A DNA stretch of 32,686 nucleotides from Ligilactobacillus salivarius DSM 20555 = ATCC 11741 (GTDB lineage: Bacteria > Bacillota > Bacilli > Lactobacillales > Lactobacillaceae): assembly GCF_001435955.1 (NCBI RefSeq), contig NZ_AYYT01000018.1, forward strand, positions 9,022 through 41,707. The letters run 5' to 3'. The position numbers and the translations under genes were made by a program. This document shows positions 1-11,050 of the stretch, piece by piece; the stretch's first letter is position 1; every line of letters starts with the position of its first letter. The notes below the pieces were generated by a model. The model was not told the DNA's origin, did not search any database, and worked only from the letters and a program-made list of their open reading frames with translations.

Positions 1-18
1 GAGAGGTTAAGATTATTC

Positions 19-1398
19 ATGCAAAAGGTAAAGAATGATATAAAAATAAAAGTTGGACAGAAGTTTCCTTTAACAATTAAAAGACTAGGAATAAATGGTG
101 AAGGAATTGGATATTTTAAGCGTAAGATAACATTTGTGCCTCAAGCACTTCCTGGTGAAGTAATTTTGGCTGAAGTAACTAAAGTTCATCCTAAGTATTT
201 AAATGCGAAAATAAAGAAAATTAGAAAAGCAAGTCCTGATAGGGTAGAACCTGTTGATAATTATGATGTTGGTGGGATAGAGCTTGAACATTTAGCATAC
301 AGCAAGCAGTTAGAATTTAAGACAGATGTTATTCGTCAATCTTTAGAAAAATTCAAACCAACCAATTATGAAAATATGGAATTACGGCCAACCTTAGGGA
401 TGGAAGTACCTTATGAGTATCGAAATAAAGCCCAATTTCAAGTAAGAAAAGTTAAGGGAAATAAGGTAATTGCCGGATTATACAAACCTAATAGCCATAT
501 CTTAGTAGATTTACCAACTTTTAAAACTCAAATGCCATTAACAATGGAAATAATGAGAAAGATAGTTAAGCTATTAGAAAAATGGAATATTTCAATTTAT
601 GATGAAAGAAGAAATTCTGGAATCTTAAAAACGGTTGTAATCAGACAAACGCTAAAGACAGAACAAGTTCAAGTAGTATTTGTAACGGCAAGAAATAATT
701 GTGCTAACTTAAATCAGGTTGTAAACGAAATTATGTCAGCATATCCACAAATCGTATCAGTCATGCAAAATATTAATCCAAGCCGTTCTTCCTTGGTTTG
801 GGGTGAAGAAACCTTTAAGTTAGCTGGAACGGATAGATTACTAGAACAATTAGGAGACATAAAATTTGAACTATCTGCACGATCATTTTTCCAATTAAAT
901 CCTAGTCAAACTGAAGTATTATATACAGAAGTGAAAAAGGCATTGGATTTAAAAGAAGATGAAACACTAGTAGATGCATACTGTGGGGTAGGAACAATTG
1001 GTTTATTTGTTTCACCAGACGCCAAAGAAGTAAGAGGAATGGATATTATTCCTGAAGCAATAGAAGATGCTAAGAAAAATGCAGAATTATCAGGTAGAAA
1101 GAATATTCATTACGAAGTAGGGAAGGCAGAAGATCTTTTTGCCAAATGGACTAAAAATAATTTTGTACCAGATGCTTTGGTAGTTGATCCTCCAAGAACT
1201 GGACTGGATGATAAGATGATAGAGACTATTTTAAAGTATCGTCCCAATAAATTTGTATATGTTTCATGTAATCCGTCAACTTTAGCTAGAGATTTAGTGA
1301 AGTTGGTCAAAATATATAATGTTGAGTACATTCAATCAGTAGATATGTTTCCACAAACAGCAAGAGTAGAAGCCGTTGTTAAATTGAGTAAAAAGTAA
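19..1398 (+). CDS. rlmD: 23S rRNA (uracil-5-)-methyltransferase RlmD family
   Basis: Predicted SAM-dependent enzyme that makes 5-methyluridine in 23S rRNA. The 459 residues show an N-terminal TRAM-type RNA-binding domain (about residues 10-70), a SAM-binding motif DAYCGVGTIG, the DPPRTG motif with Asp390, and the catalytic SCNPSTLARD segment with nucleophile Cys417. These are hallmarks of the RumA/TrmFO-independent m5U methyltransferase family, and the length is normal. The region that in E. coli RumA carries iron-sulfur ligands (C..F..CGGC) reads V..Y..VGGI here (Val79, Val84, Ile87), so no cluster is expected. A GAGAGG sequence lies 12 nt before the ATG, a rather long spacing. The gene starts at the window edge, and no strong terminator follows. 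The exact target uridine (747 or 1939) cannot be told from sequence. Confidence 0.9.
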   Translation: MQKVKNDIKIKVGQKFPLTIKRLGINGEGIGYFKRKITFVPQALPGEVILAEVTKVHPKYLNAKIKKIRKASPDRVEPVDNYDVGGIELEHLAYSKQLEFKTDVIRQSLEKFKPTNYENMELRPTLGMEVPYEYRNKAQFQVRKVKGNKVIAGLYKPNSHILVDLPTFKTQMPLTMEIMRKIVKLLEKWNISIYDERRNSGILKTVVIRQTLKTEQVQVVFVTARNNCANLNQVVNEIMSAYPQIVSVMQNINPSRSSLVWGEETFKLAGTDRLLEQLGDIKFELSARSFFQLNPSQTEVLYTEVKKALDLKEDETLVDAYCGVGTIGLFVSPDAKEVRGMDIIPEAIEDAKKNAELSGRKNIHYEVGKAEDLFAKWTKNNFVPDALVVDPPRTGLDDKMIETILKYRPNKFVYVSCNPSTLARDLVKLVKIYNVEYIQSVDMFPQTARVEAVVKLSKK

Positions 1399-1437
1399 TT
1401 AAATAATATACATTTTTTGTAAATTAATTAGCTCTTT

Positions 1438-1467
1438 TTGTGTATTTAGAGAAATATCTGGTATAAT
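1438..1467 (+). promoter_or_regulatory. Extended -10 promoter of ntdP
   Basis: A perfect extended -10, TGGTATAAT (TATAAT at 1462-1467), is preceded at 18 bp by a weak -35, TTGTGT (1438-1443). Transcription would start near 1474, at the upstream ATG at 1472, which supports the downstream start at 1526. Confidence 0.65.
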
Positions 1468-1525
1468 ATCAATGAATATCGGTGTAATTTACATTCGTGT
1501 TTATGAAGAAGCGGAGGATTTTCTT

Positions 1526-2071
1526 ATGATGAATATATCTGGTCCGCGAGAGGGCGATTTCATAACTATTAAAAGTTATAAGCATGACGGTAGTTTACAT
1601 CGAACGTGGCGAGATACAATGGTACTTAAAACCAGTGAGAATGCGTTAATTGGTTGTAATGACCATACTTTAGTAACAGAATCTGACGGAAGAAGATGGA
1701 TTACAAGAGAACCAGCTTTAGTTTATTTTCATAAACATTATTGGTTTAATATTGTGACAATGATTCGTGAGAACGGAGTATCATATTATTGTAATTTAGC
1801 CTCACCTGCTGTATTAGATAAAGAGGCTTTGAAGTATATTGACTATGATTTAGATGTCAAAGTCTTTCCTAATGGTGAAAAACGTTTGCTAGATGTCGAT
1901 GAATATGAGGATCATGGAAATAAGTGGCATTATTCGGCAGACATTGATAAGATTTTGAAACATAACGTTAGGGTTTTAGTTGATTGGATAAATAATGGTA
2001 AAGGTCCATTTTCAAAAGAATATGTTGAAATCTGGTATAACCGTTATTTAGAATTGTCGCGTCAACAGTGA
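1526..2071 (+). CDS. ntdP: NtdP-type nucleoside tri-/diphosphate phosphatase (DUF402)
   Basis: Predicted cytoplasmic phosphatase of the DUF402/NtdP family, which hydrolyses nucleoside tri- and diphosphates in Firmicutes. The 181 residues carry family-typical stretches: [19 protein letters not shown] near the N-terminus, [16 protein letters not shown], and [15 protein letters not shown]. The acidic [18 protein letters not shown] segment holds probable metal-binding Asp/Glu residues. I chose the start at 1526 because GCGGAGGAT lies 7 nt before it and because an in-frame ATG at 1472 coincides with the predicted transcription start. The ATG at 1529 is an equal alternative one codon on. The gene is monocistronic, with its own promoter and a terminator hairpin behind it. 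Confidence 0.88.
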   Translation: MMNISGPREGDFITIKSYKHDGSLHRTWRDTMVLKTSENALIGCNDHTLVTESDGRRWITREPALVYFHKHYWFNIVTMIRENGVSYYCNLASPAVLDKEALKYIDYDLDVKVFPNGEKRLLDVDEYEDHGNKWHYSADIDKILKHNVRVLVDWINNGKGPFSKEYVEIWYNRYLELSRQQ

Positions 2072-2105
2072 ATTACCGCTGTAATGTAATATATTCTAAG
2101 GAGTA

Positions 2106-2147
2106 AAAAGAGGTTGCGATGTTATATCACAGCCTCTCTCTTATTTA
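2106..2147 (+). terminator. Rho-independent terminator after ntdP
   Basis: The stem pairs AAGAGGTTG..AT with AT..CAGCCTCTcTT (one G-T pair, one C/A mismatch) around a short loop. The downstream tract is only moderately T-rich, so it may leak into the next gene. Confidence 0.65.
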
Positions 2148-2172
2148 GCAATAGTTTTTTGAGGAGGTTTCT

Positions 2173-3303
2173 ATGCCTAATAAAAAGAATTTGATGTTTT
2201 GGTCGTTAGAAATTTTGATTGTTGCAACATTAATTTGGGTTTGTATGAAGATAAATTTTGTTTTTCAACCAGTAGCAGCATTCTTTTCAACCTTATTTAT
2301 CCCGGTAATCATATCAGGATTTTTGTATTACATGCTACTACCATTAGTGAAGTTATTAATGAAGGTTAAGATTGGGAAATTTAAAATTAATCGAACTGGA
2401 GCAGTCGCCATTGTTTTTATAGCAGTGTTTGCGATTATTGCGATGTCAATTGCTTTCCTCTTACCCAAAATTATTGTGCAGGTAGAAAATTTAATTACAA
2501 AATCTCCAACCTATGTTTCTCAGTTGGAGAAGAATTTCCAACATTTTTTGAAATATGATAGTCGAAGTAGTTGGTTGAAAGATATTGATTTGCAATCTTA
2601 CTTAAACCGTTTTGAAGGATCCGGTAGTGAGATGATAGCTAAATTTATGAAGTCATTAACTAACAGTTTAGGAAGTATTATCTCCGCAATAACTAATATC
2701 ACAGTTACAGTTTTAACTGTTCCATTTATGTTATTTTATATGTTAAAAGATGGTTATAAATTAATGCCTAGTATTTTAAAGTTTGTACCGCGTAAACGTA
2801 CTGCTCAAGTTGAAGCAATGTTACAAGATATGAGCAATACTTTATCAAAATATATTAGTGGACAAGCAATTGAATGTATTTTTGTTGGTATTTGTACAGC
2901 TATTGGTTATGGACTTGCCGGTGTACCTTATGCCTTATTGACAGGAATATTTGCTGGGGCAACTAATATTATTCCATATATCGGTCCTTATATTGGATTA
3001 GTTCCAGCTTTGATCCTATCCTTAACTGATTCTTTTAACACTGCAGTAATGGCAATAATAGTCTGCATTATCGTACAGCAAATTGATGGTAATCTGATAT
3101 ATCCAAATGTTATCGGAAAATCAGTCGATATCCATCCTCTAACAATTATCTTATTGTTGTTGGTAGCTGGAAAAATTGCTGGGTTACTAGGTATTATCTT
3201 ATGTATACCATTTTATGCAATCATCAAGGTAATTGTTAAACATGTAAGGGAAGTTATTATTTTAGAGAATGAATCCTCAGATGAAGTAAAAATTGAAAAA
3301 TAA
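2173..3303 (+). CDS. AI-2E family transporter (PerM/YueF type)
   Basis: Integral membrane protein of the AI-2E transporter family (PF01594 type), 376 residues, about eight membrane segments. Pairs of hydrophobic helices occupy about residues 9-55 and 73-95. A soluble stretch with the amphipathic segment around residues 105-160 follows, then further helices from about 160 to the end. The conserved C-terminal block QQIDGNLIYPNVIGKSVDIH followed by PLTIILLLLVAGKIAGLLG is diagnostic. Members have been linked to autoinducer-2 export, Na+/H+ antiport or polyprenyl-like lipid transport, and the substrate here cannot be inferred. GAGGAGG lies 6 nt before the ATG. It sits between two hairpin-free gaps and could be read through into gpsA. 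Confidence 0.85.
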   Translation: MPNKKNLMFWSLEILIVATLIWVCMKINFVFQPVAAFFSTLFIPVIISGFLYYMLLPLVKLLMKVKIGKFKINRTGAVAIVFIAVFAIIAMSIAFLLPKIIVQVENLITKSPTYVSQLEKNFQHFLKYDSRSSWLKDIDLQSYLNRFEGSGSEMIAKFMKSLTNSLGSIISAITNITVTVLTVPFMLFYMLKDGYKLMPSILKFVPRKRTAQVEAMLQDMSNTLSKYISGQAIECIFVGICTAIGYGLAGVPYALLTGIFAGATNIIPYIGPYIGLVPALILSLTDSFNTAVMAIIVCIIVQQIDGNLIYPNVIGKSVDIHPLTIILLLLVAGKIAGLLGIILCIPFYAIIKVIVKHVREVIILENESSDEVKIEK

Positions 3304-3322
3304 TTAAAATATTAAGATTTAT

Positions 3323-3351
3323 CTGAAACTATTAATGATTAGTGATAACAT
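3323..3351 (+). promoter_or_regulatory. Possible promoter of gpsA
   Basis: CTGAAA (3323-3328), 17 bp, then TAACAT (3346-3351) preceded by TG in the extended -10 position. Both boxes deviate from consensus, so this is tentative. Confidence 0.4.
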
Positions 3352-3387
3352 ATAAGAGTAGAACTCTAAAAAGTAAGGATGAGCGAG

Positions 3388-4404
3388 ATGACAGAAAAAA
3401 TTGCAGTTCTTGGTGCTGGATCTTGGGGAAGTATCTTGGCTGGTGTTTTAGATGAAAATAAAAACGAAGTATGGTTGTGGACTAATAAAGAATCACAAGC
3501 CAAAGAATTAAATGAAAACCATACTAATGAACATTACATACCAGGACACAAGTATTCAGAAACAATTAAGGCTACAACAAATCTTAAAGAGGCAGTTGAT
3601 GGAGCTTCAGCAGTTTTATTCGTAGTACCTACTAAAGTAATAAGACTAGTTGCTCAACAATTAGTTGAAGTTTTAAAAGAACTAGGACAAAAGCCATTAA
3701 TTATTCATGCAAGTAAAGGGCTTGAATTAGGTTCTCACAAACGAATTTCTGAAGTAATAGAAGAAGAAATTCCAAGTGAATATTGTAAAGATGTAGTAGT
3801 CTTATCTGGACCAAGTCATGCTGAAGAAGTAGCACGTAAAGATATTACTTTAATTACGGCAGCTTGTGAAAACTTAGATTCAGCTAAGAAGGTACAATCT
3901 TTATTTATGAATGATTATTTAAGAATTTATACAAATAAAGATGTAATAGGTGTTGAAACAGGAGCAGCATTTAAGAATGTTATTGCGATTGGTGCAGGTG
4001 CTTTGCATGGTTTAGGTTATGGTGATGACGCTAAAGCCGCTTTAATGACACGTGGTTTGGCTGAAATTAGTAGATTAGGTGTTGCTTTTGGTGCTGATCC
4101 ACTAACATTTATCGGTTTATCAGGTGTAGGTGATCTAATCGTTACATGTACTAGTGTTCATTCAAGAAACTGGCGTGCAGGTAATCAACTAGGTAAGGGT
4201 AAGGCACTTGATGAAGTTATTCAAGATATGGGCATGGTTATTGAAGGTATCAATACTTGTAAAGCAGCCTATGAATTAGCTCAACAAAAAAATATTGAAA
4301 TGCCAATTACTGAAGCTATCTATAATGTTCTTTATAATGGTAAAGATATTAAAGATGAAATTAGTTTATTGATGCAACGCGAAGGAAAAGAAGAAATTAA
4401 ATGA
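3388..4404 (+). CDS. gpsA: Glycerol-3-phosphate dehydrogenase [NAD(P)+]
   Basis: Cytosolic enzyme that interconverts dihydroxyacetone phosphate and sn-glycerol 3-phosphate, supplying the glycerol backbone for membrane lipids and teichoic acids. The 338 residues begin with a Rossmann motif, VLGAGSWGS (Gly9-Gly14). They carry LSGPSHAEE, the catalytic AFKN with Lys196, and the substrate-binding [16 protein letters not shown] block, all typical of GpsA. I place the start at 3388 because AAGGA lies 8 nt upstream. The in-frame ATG at 3379 overlaps that Shine-Dalgarno and would leave no spacing. Its product feeds the glycolipid and LTA pathway found at the end of this window, though the genes are unlinked. 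Confidence 0.94.
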   Translation: MTEKIAVLGAGSWGSILAGVLDENKNEVWLWTNKESQAKELNENHTNEHYIPGHKYSETIKATTNLKEAVDGASAVLFVVPTKVIRLVAQQLVEVLKELGQKPLIIHASKGLELGSHKRISEVIEEEIPSEYCKDVVVLSGPSHAEEVARKDITLITAACENLDSAKKVQSLFMNDYLRIYTNKDVIGVETGAAFKNVIAIGAGALHGLGYGDDAKAALMTRGLAEISRLGVAFGADPLTFIGLSGVGDLIVTCTSVHSRNWRAGNQLGKGKALDEVIQDMGMVIEGINTCKAAYELAQQKNIEMPITEAIYNVLYNGKDIKDEISLLMQREGKEEIK

Positions 4405-4413
4405 TTATTTTTT

Positions 4414-4443
4414 GAGGTAGTCTGATTGAGGCTACCTTTTTTA
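4414..4443 (+). terminator. Rho-independent terminator after gpsA
   Basis: GAGGTAGTC and GGCTACCT form a stem with one G-T pair around TGATTGA, followed directly by TTTTTT. Confidence 0.85.
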
Positions 4444-4494
4444 TATAAGTTAACGATAAAAAACTAGAGTATTTTAATAATCAAAAATTACAGG

Positions 4495-4500
4495 TATAAT
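4495..4500 (+). promoter_or_regulatory. -10 box upstream of the ABC/LysM gene
   Basis: A perfect TATAAT follows the gpsA terminator, 39 nt before the start codon. No good -35 is seen at 16-18 bp spacing. Confidence 0.5.
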
Positions 4501-4539
4501 GATAATAGTTATTATTAAAATAAAAGGTGAGTAGTGGAC

Positions 4540-5982
4540 ATGGAAAAGATAAGTATAAAGTATTTAACTAAAAAAAGTCCGCTTTTAAGCGATAAGAATA
4601 AAAAATCAGAAAATAATTTTTGGTCTTTACGAGGGATCACTTTTAGCGTAACTGAAGGCGAAGCGATAGGTTTGATTGGGAGGAATGGTTCTGGAAAAGC
4701 CTTGTTACTAAAAATATTAGCAGGGCTAGAAGAACCTACTACAGGATTTATATCAACAAAGTCCCATATATATTTAGCATCAATGACAAATTCTATTAAT
4801 TTTCAGTTAACAGGACTTGAAAATATAAAAAAACAAGTAGACCAAGCATACGATGATGAAATTGAAGCTGATCATGTAGTTAAGGCGATTATTGATTTTA
4901 CTGAAATCGGGCAATGGGTATATCGACCAGTATCAGAATACTCAACAGGAATGTTGTCTAGACTAGCATTATCGATAGCTTTATTTAACAAACCTGAAGT
5001 AGTTTTGTTGGATGAAGTATTTGCATCGTTAGAAAGAGCATTCTTTGAAAAAGTTATTCGAAAAATTCAAGATTTAAAAGATCATGGAGTATCTTTTATT
5101 ATTACAGCTACGACTGGTTTAGTATTAGAAACTCTATGTGAACGTTCGATGTGGTTAGACTTTGGTGAAGTAAAAGAATTAGGTCCTACTCAAATTGTAA
5201 TGAGTAAATTCCAGTATCAAAATGATTGGTATAATGGTCTAACATTACCTGAAAAAAATAAATACTTAAAAGAAAAGCAAATAGAACAAGAAAATTTTGA
5301 TATTACTAAAGTGTATAATGAGTTCAAAGTTGAACAATTTGAGCATGGATATACTAGACGCGATGAACCTAGAATGAAAAAAGCATTTTATCACAATCAT
5401 CGCCAAGACCCAGTAATATCTGAAGCAGAGAAAGAAGTAAAAAATAACAATCTGAATAAGAATGTTAAAGGACATAAAAAGAAAAAAGGTAATAAGGGAT
5501 TAGTTAGAGTTGTAGGTGTTGTACTAGTTCTAATCTTATTACTAGGTGTAGGTAAGGTGTTGCATTCACACCATGAAACAAAAAACAGACAAGTGGAATC
5601 TAGTAAAAAAGTTGAAGCTAAGAAACGCTATAGCAAATCAGTATCTATCTCTAAAGCTGAGGAAGCAAGCAAGCAAAGTAAGATTGAGAGTTCAAAGAAA
5701 GAGCAAAGTTTAGCAGAAAGTAAACGTGCAAGTGAAGCAGCAGCCTCAAGTGCTGCCGCTGCAAGTGAAAGTGCTAGAAAAGCTAGTGAGAGTGCTGCCA
5801 GTGAAAGTAAAGCTTCTATGTTATCAAACTCACAGGAAGTGACAGTTAATGATGGTGATACTTTAGCAACGTTAGCTAGCCAATATGGAACGACAGCACA
5901 AGCTATTCAAGATTTGAATGATATGGGGACAAGTAACTCATTAACGGCTGGGCAAACTATTAGAGTTCCAAATAGTAATTAG
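4540..5982 (+). CDS. TagH-like degenerate ABC ATPase with TM and LysM domains
   Basis: The N-terminal 230 residues (480 in all) resemble ABC ATPases of the teichoic-acid/polysaccharide exporter type (TagH/Wzt): NxQLTGLENI, a signature YSTGMLSR (residues 134-141) and Walker B VVLLDE (Asp158, Glu159). Walker A reads GRNGSGKA, so the Mg-coordinating Ser/Thr is Ala54, and the switch His is Ala190 (ITAT instead of ISHS). These losses suggest weak or absent ATP hydrolysis. A basic patch (310-320) and one membrane helix (about 324-341) come next. A Ser/Ala/Glu/Lys-rich linker and a C-terminal LysM (about 434-477) follow, so the ABC-like domain should be inside and LysM outside. The ATG at 4540 has AAAGGTGAG 8 nt upstream; a GTG at 4534 is too close. 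No TagG-like permease is adjacent. It may be a scaffold or a regulator; its function is unknown. Confidence 0.8.
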   Translation: MEKISIKYLTKKSPLLSDKNKKSENNFWSLRGITFSVTEGEAIGLIGRNGSGKALLLKILAGLEEPTTGFISTKSHIYLASMTNSINFQLTGLENIKKQVDQAYDDEIEADHVVKAIIDFTEIGQWVYRPVSEYSTGMLSRLALSIALFNKPEVVLLDEVFASLERAFFEKVIRKIQDLKDHGVSFIITATTGLVLETLCERSMWLDFGEVKELGPTQIVMSKFQYQNDWYNGLTLPEKNKYLKEKQIEQENFDITKVYNEFKVEQFEHGYTRRDEPRMKKAFYHNHRQDPVISEAEKEVKNNNLNKNVKGHKKKKGNKGLVRVVGVVLVLILLLGVGKVLHSHHETKNRQVESSKKVEAKKRYSKSVSISKAEEASKQSKIESSKKEQSLAESKRASEAAASSAAAASESARKASESAASESKASMLSNSQEVTVNDGDTLATLASQYGTTAQAIQDLNDMGTSNSLTAGQTIRVPNSN

Positions 5983-5988
5983 AAATAT

Positions 5989-6020
5989 AAGGGGTAGGTG
6001 TTGAAACCTGCTCTTTTCTT
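5989..6020 (+). terminator. Terminator after the ABC/LysM gene
   Basis: GGGTAGGT pairs with ACCTGCTC (two G-T pairs) around GTTGAA, followed by TTTTCTT. The stem is modest. Confidence 0.6.
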
Positions 6021-6029
6021 ATGTAGTAT
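6001..6029 (+). promoter_or_regulatory. Possible prfC promoter inside the preceding terminator
   Basis: TTGAAA (6001-6006), 17 bp, then TAGTAT (6024-6029). The -35 lies in the loop of the upstream terminator hairpin. Four of six bases match in the -10, so this is tentative. Confidence 0.4.
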
Positions 6030-6070
6030 AGAAAATGGTATTTGAAAAGAATTAATTAGAGAGGTTTAAA

Positions 6071-7648
6071 ATGGATAAAAAACAATTAGAAGAATCAGTT
6101 AATAATCGTCGTACATTTGCGATTATTTCTCACCCGGATGCTGGTAAGACTACGATAACTGAACAATTATTACTTTTTGGTGGAGTTGTAAGAAAAGCAG
6201 GAACTGTTAAAGCTAAAAAAAGTGGAAATTTTGCTAAGTCTGACTGGATGGAAATTGAAAAGAAACGTGGAATTTCTGTAACAAGTTCGGTAATGCAATT
6301 TGACTATGCTGGGAAAAAAGTCAACATTCTTGATACACCTGGGCACGAAGATTTTTCCGAAGATACATATCGTACTTTGATGGCGGTTGACTCAGCTGTC
6401 ATGGTTATTGACTCAGCTAAGGGTATTGAACCACAAACAAAGAAATTATTCCAAGTTTGTCGTATGAGAGGTATTCCAATTTTTACTTTTATTAATAAAT
6501 TGGACCGCGATGGTAGAGAACCATTAGATTTAACAGCTGAATTGGAAGATGTTTTGGGAATTGAATCCTATGCTATGAACTGGCCAATTGGTATGGGTAA
6601 AGGTTTGAAGGGGTTATATGACATTTATAATCATCGCATTGAATTGTACCGTTCTGAAGATGAAGGTCAAGCCTTTTTAGAATTAGACGATAATGGTGAA
6701 ATAAAAGGAGATAACCCATTAAAAGATGAAAGTATCTACAAACAAGTTTTAGAAGAAATAGAACTTATTGAAGGTGCAGGTAGTGAATTTGATGAAGAAA
6801 AAATCGCTAAAGGTGAATTGACACCAGTATTTTTCGGATCTGCACTGACAAACTTTGGTGTTAAGACATTCTTAGATGCATACTTAAAATACGCTCCAAA
6901 GCCTGCAGCACATAAAACAGAAGATGGTTCAGAAGTAGAGCCAGATAGAAAAGATTTCTCTGGATTTATCTTCAAGATTCAAGCCAACATGAATCCAAAT
7001 CATCGTGACCGTATTGCTTTTGTTAGAATCTGTTCCGGTGAATTTGATAGAGGAATGGATGTGTTCCTAGAAAGAACAGGCAAGAAACTAAGATTATCTA
7101 ATTCAACTCAGTTTATGGCTGATACACGTGAAACATTGGAAACAGCTGTTGCTGGGGATATTATTGGTTTATATGATACTGGTAACTTCCAAATTGGAGA
7201 TTCAATTTATACAGGTAAAAAAGCTGTTAAATTTGAAAAATTGCCACAATTTACACCAGAATTATTTATGCGTGTGACTGCCAAGAATGTTATGAAACAA
7301 AAATCTTTTCATAAAGGAATTCAACAATTAGTACAAGAAGGAGCTGTTCAGCTCTACCAAAGTTACAGTACTGGAGATTATATTTTAGGTGCTGTAGGAC
7401 AACTTCAATTTGAAGTGTTCCAATTTAGAATGGCAAATGAATATAACTCTGAAGTTGTTATGACTCCAATGGGACATAAGATTGCACGTTGGATTGATCC
7501 AGAACAATTAGATGAAAAGATGTCTAGTTCACGAAATCTTCTAGTTAAGGATAGAGCTGGTATGCCATTATTCTTATTCGAAAATGAATTCGCTGAAAGA
7601 TGGTTTATGGATAAATATCCAGATGTTAAATTAACAGCTAAATTATAA
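6071..7648 (+). CDS. prfC: Peptide chain release factor 3
   Basis: Translational GTPase that removes RF1 or RF2 from the ribosome after peptide release. The 525 residues match the usual length. G1 is SHPDAGKT (residues 20-27), the switch [10 protein letters not shown] starts at Asp88, and G4 is NKLD (142-145). RF3-specific blocks are present: [35 protein letters not shown], and the C-terminal [18 protein letters not shown], LepA and TypA lack these combinations. A strong GAGAGG precedes the ATG at good spacing. The gene stands alone between terminators. Confidence 0.95.
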   Translation: MDKKQLEESVNNRRTFAIISHPDAGKTTITEQLLLFGGVVRKAGTVKAKKSGNFAKSDWMEIEKKRGISVTSSVMQFDYAGKKVNILDTPGHEDFSEDTYRTLMAVDSAVMVIDSAKGIEPQTKKLFQVCRMRGIPIFTFINKLDRDGREPLDLTAELEDVLGIESYAMNWPIGMGKGLKGLYDIYNHRIELYRSEDEGQAFLELDDNGEIKGDNPLKDESIYKQVLEEIELIEGAGSEFDEEKIAKGELTPVFFGSALTNFGVKTFLDAYLKYAPKPAAHKTEDGSEVEPDRKDFSGFIFKIQANMNPNHRDRIAFVRICSGEFDRGMDVFLERTGKKLRLSNSTQFMADTRETLETAVAGDIIGLYDTGNFQIGDSIYTGKKAVKFEKLPQFTPELFMRVTAKNVMKQKSFHKGIQQLVQEGAVQLYQSYSTGDYILGAVGQLQFEVFQFRMANEYNSEVVMTPMGHKIARWIDPEQLDEKMSSSRNLLVKDRAGMPLFLFENEFAERWFMDKYPDVKLTAKL

Positions 7649-7656
7649 TAATAACT

Positions 7657-7693
7657 AAGTCATTAGAAAAATTTCTAATGGCTTTTTATTTTT
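7657..7693 (+). terminator. Rho-independent terminator after prfC
   Basis: AGTCATTAGAAA pairs with TTTCTAATGGCT (one G-T pair) across a very short loop, followed by TTTTATTTTT. Confidence 0.85.
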
Positions 7694-7733
7694 ATAAAGA
7701 CAAAGACACTTTCTAAGTAAAATTTTTATTAAA

Positions 7734-7753
7734 TTTACTAATATTTTAGTAAA
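7734..7753. promoter_or_regulatory. Probable GalR/LacI-family operator upstream of lacZ
   Basis: TTTACTAA and TTAGTAAA form a perfect 8-bp inverted repeat separated by TATT, ending 6 bp before the lacZ -35. The left octamer is also preceded by TTATTAAA (7726-7733), which makes an alternative 16-bp palindrome with one mismatch. The same octamer occurs twice at the lacS and galK promoters. Binding by the LacI-type protein encoded at 13045-14043 is inferred, not shown. Confidence 0.65.
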
Positions 7754-7759
7754 AATAGT

Positions 7760-10849
<3,090 letters not shown>

Positions 10850-10857
10850 CAAAATAG

Positions 10858-10893
10858 AGTCTCGTATTTCTTATGAAGTATGAGACTTTTTTG
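10858..10893 (+). terminator. Rho-independent terminator after lacZ
   Basis: A 13-bp stem AGTCTC..TTC / GAA..GAGACT with two G-T wobbles, loop TTAT and a run of six T. It separates lacZ from lacS. Confidence 0.9.
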
Positions 10894-10940
10894 ATACAAA
10901 AGAACAGGTGGTAAATGTATATGATGTCACTAAAATAACT

Positions 10941-10980
10941 TTAGTAAAAATTAATAAAAAATATCCTGAAAATTTACTAA
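10941..10980. promoter_or_regulatory. Probable operator pair upstream of lacS
   Basis: TTAGTAAA (10941-10948) and TTTACTAA (10973-10980) are inverted octamers with centres 32 bp apart, about three helical turns. The second ends 6 bp before the lacS -35. They match the octamers at lacZ and galK. Confidence 0.6.
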
Positions 10981-10986
10981 ACATTA

Positions 10987-11015
10987 TTGACTTAATCGTT
11001 GAAATCGTTTACTAT
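10987..11015 (+). promoter_or_regulatory. lacS promoter
   Basis: TTGACT (10987-10992), 17 bp, then TACTAT (11010-11015). It sits directly after the second octamer and overlaps a cre-like site. Confidence 0.65.
11000..11013 (+). promoter_or_regulatory. cre site (CcpA) in the lacS promoter
   Basis: TGAAATCGTTTACT matches 13 of 14 positions of the cre consensus TGWAANCGNTNWCA. It covers the spacer and -10 of the lacS promoter, a place where CcpA would block RNA polymerase when glucose is present. Confidence 0.7.
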
Positions 11016-11050
11016 AAAGTTGTAAAAAATAGTAAAGGGGATTTCGTTAT

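Noticed and set aside
1399-1437. Terminator after rlmD
   Set aside because: The stretch is AT-rich without a convincing GC stem before a T run.
1472-1525. In-frame upstream start for ntdP adding 18 residues
   Set aside because: The ATG coincides with the predicted transcription start of an extended -10 promoter, has no ribosome binding site, and the extra residues do not match the family N-terminus.
5620-5820. Ser/Ala/Glu repeats as tandem DNA repeats
   Set aside because: The stretch is low-complexity coding sequence for a linker with no regular repeat unit.
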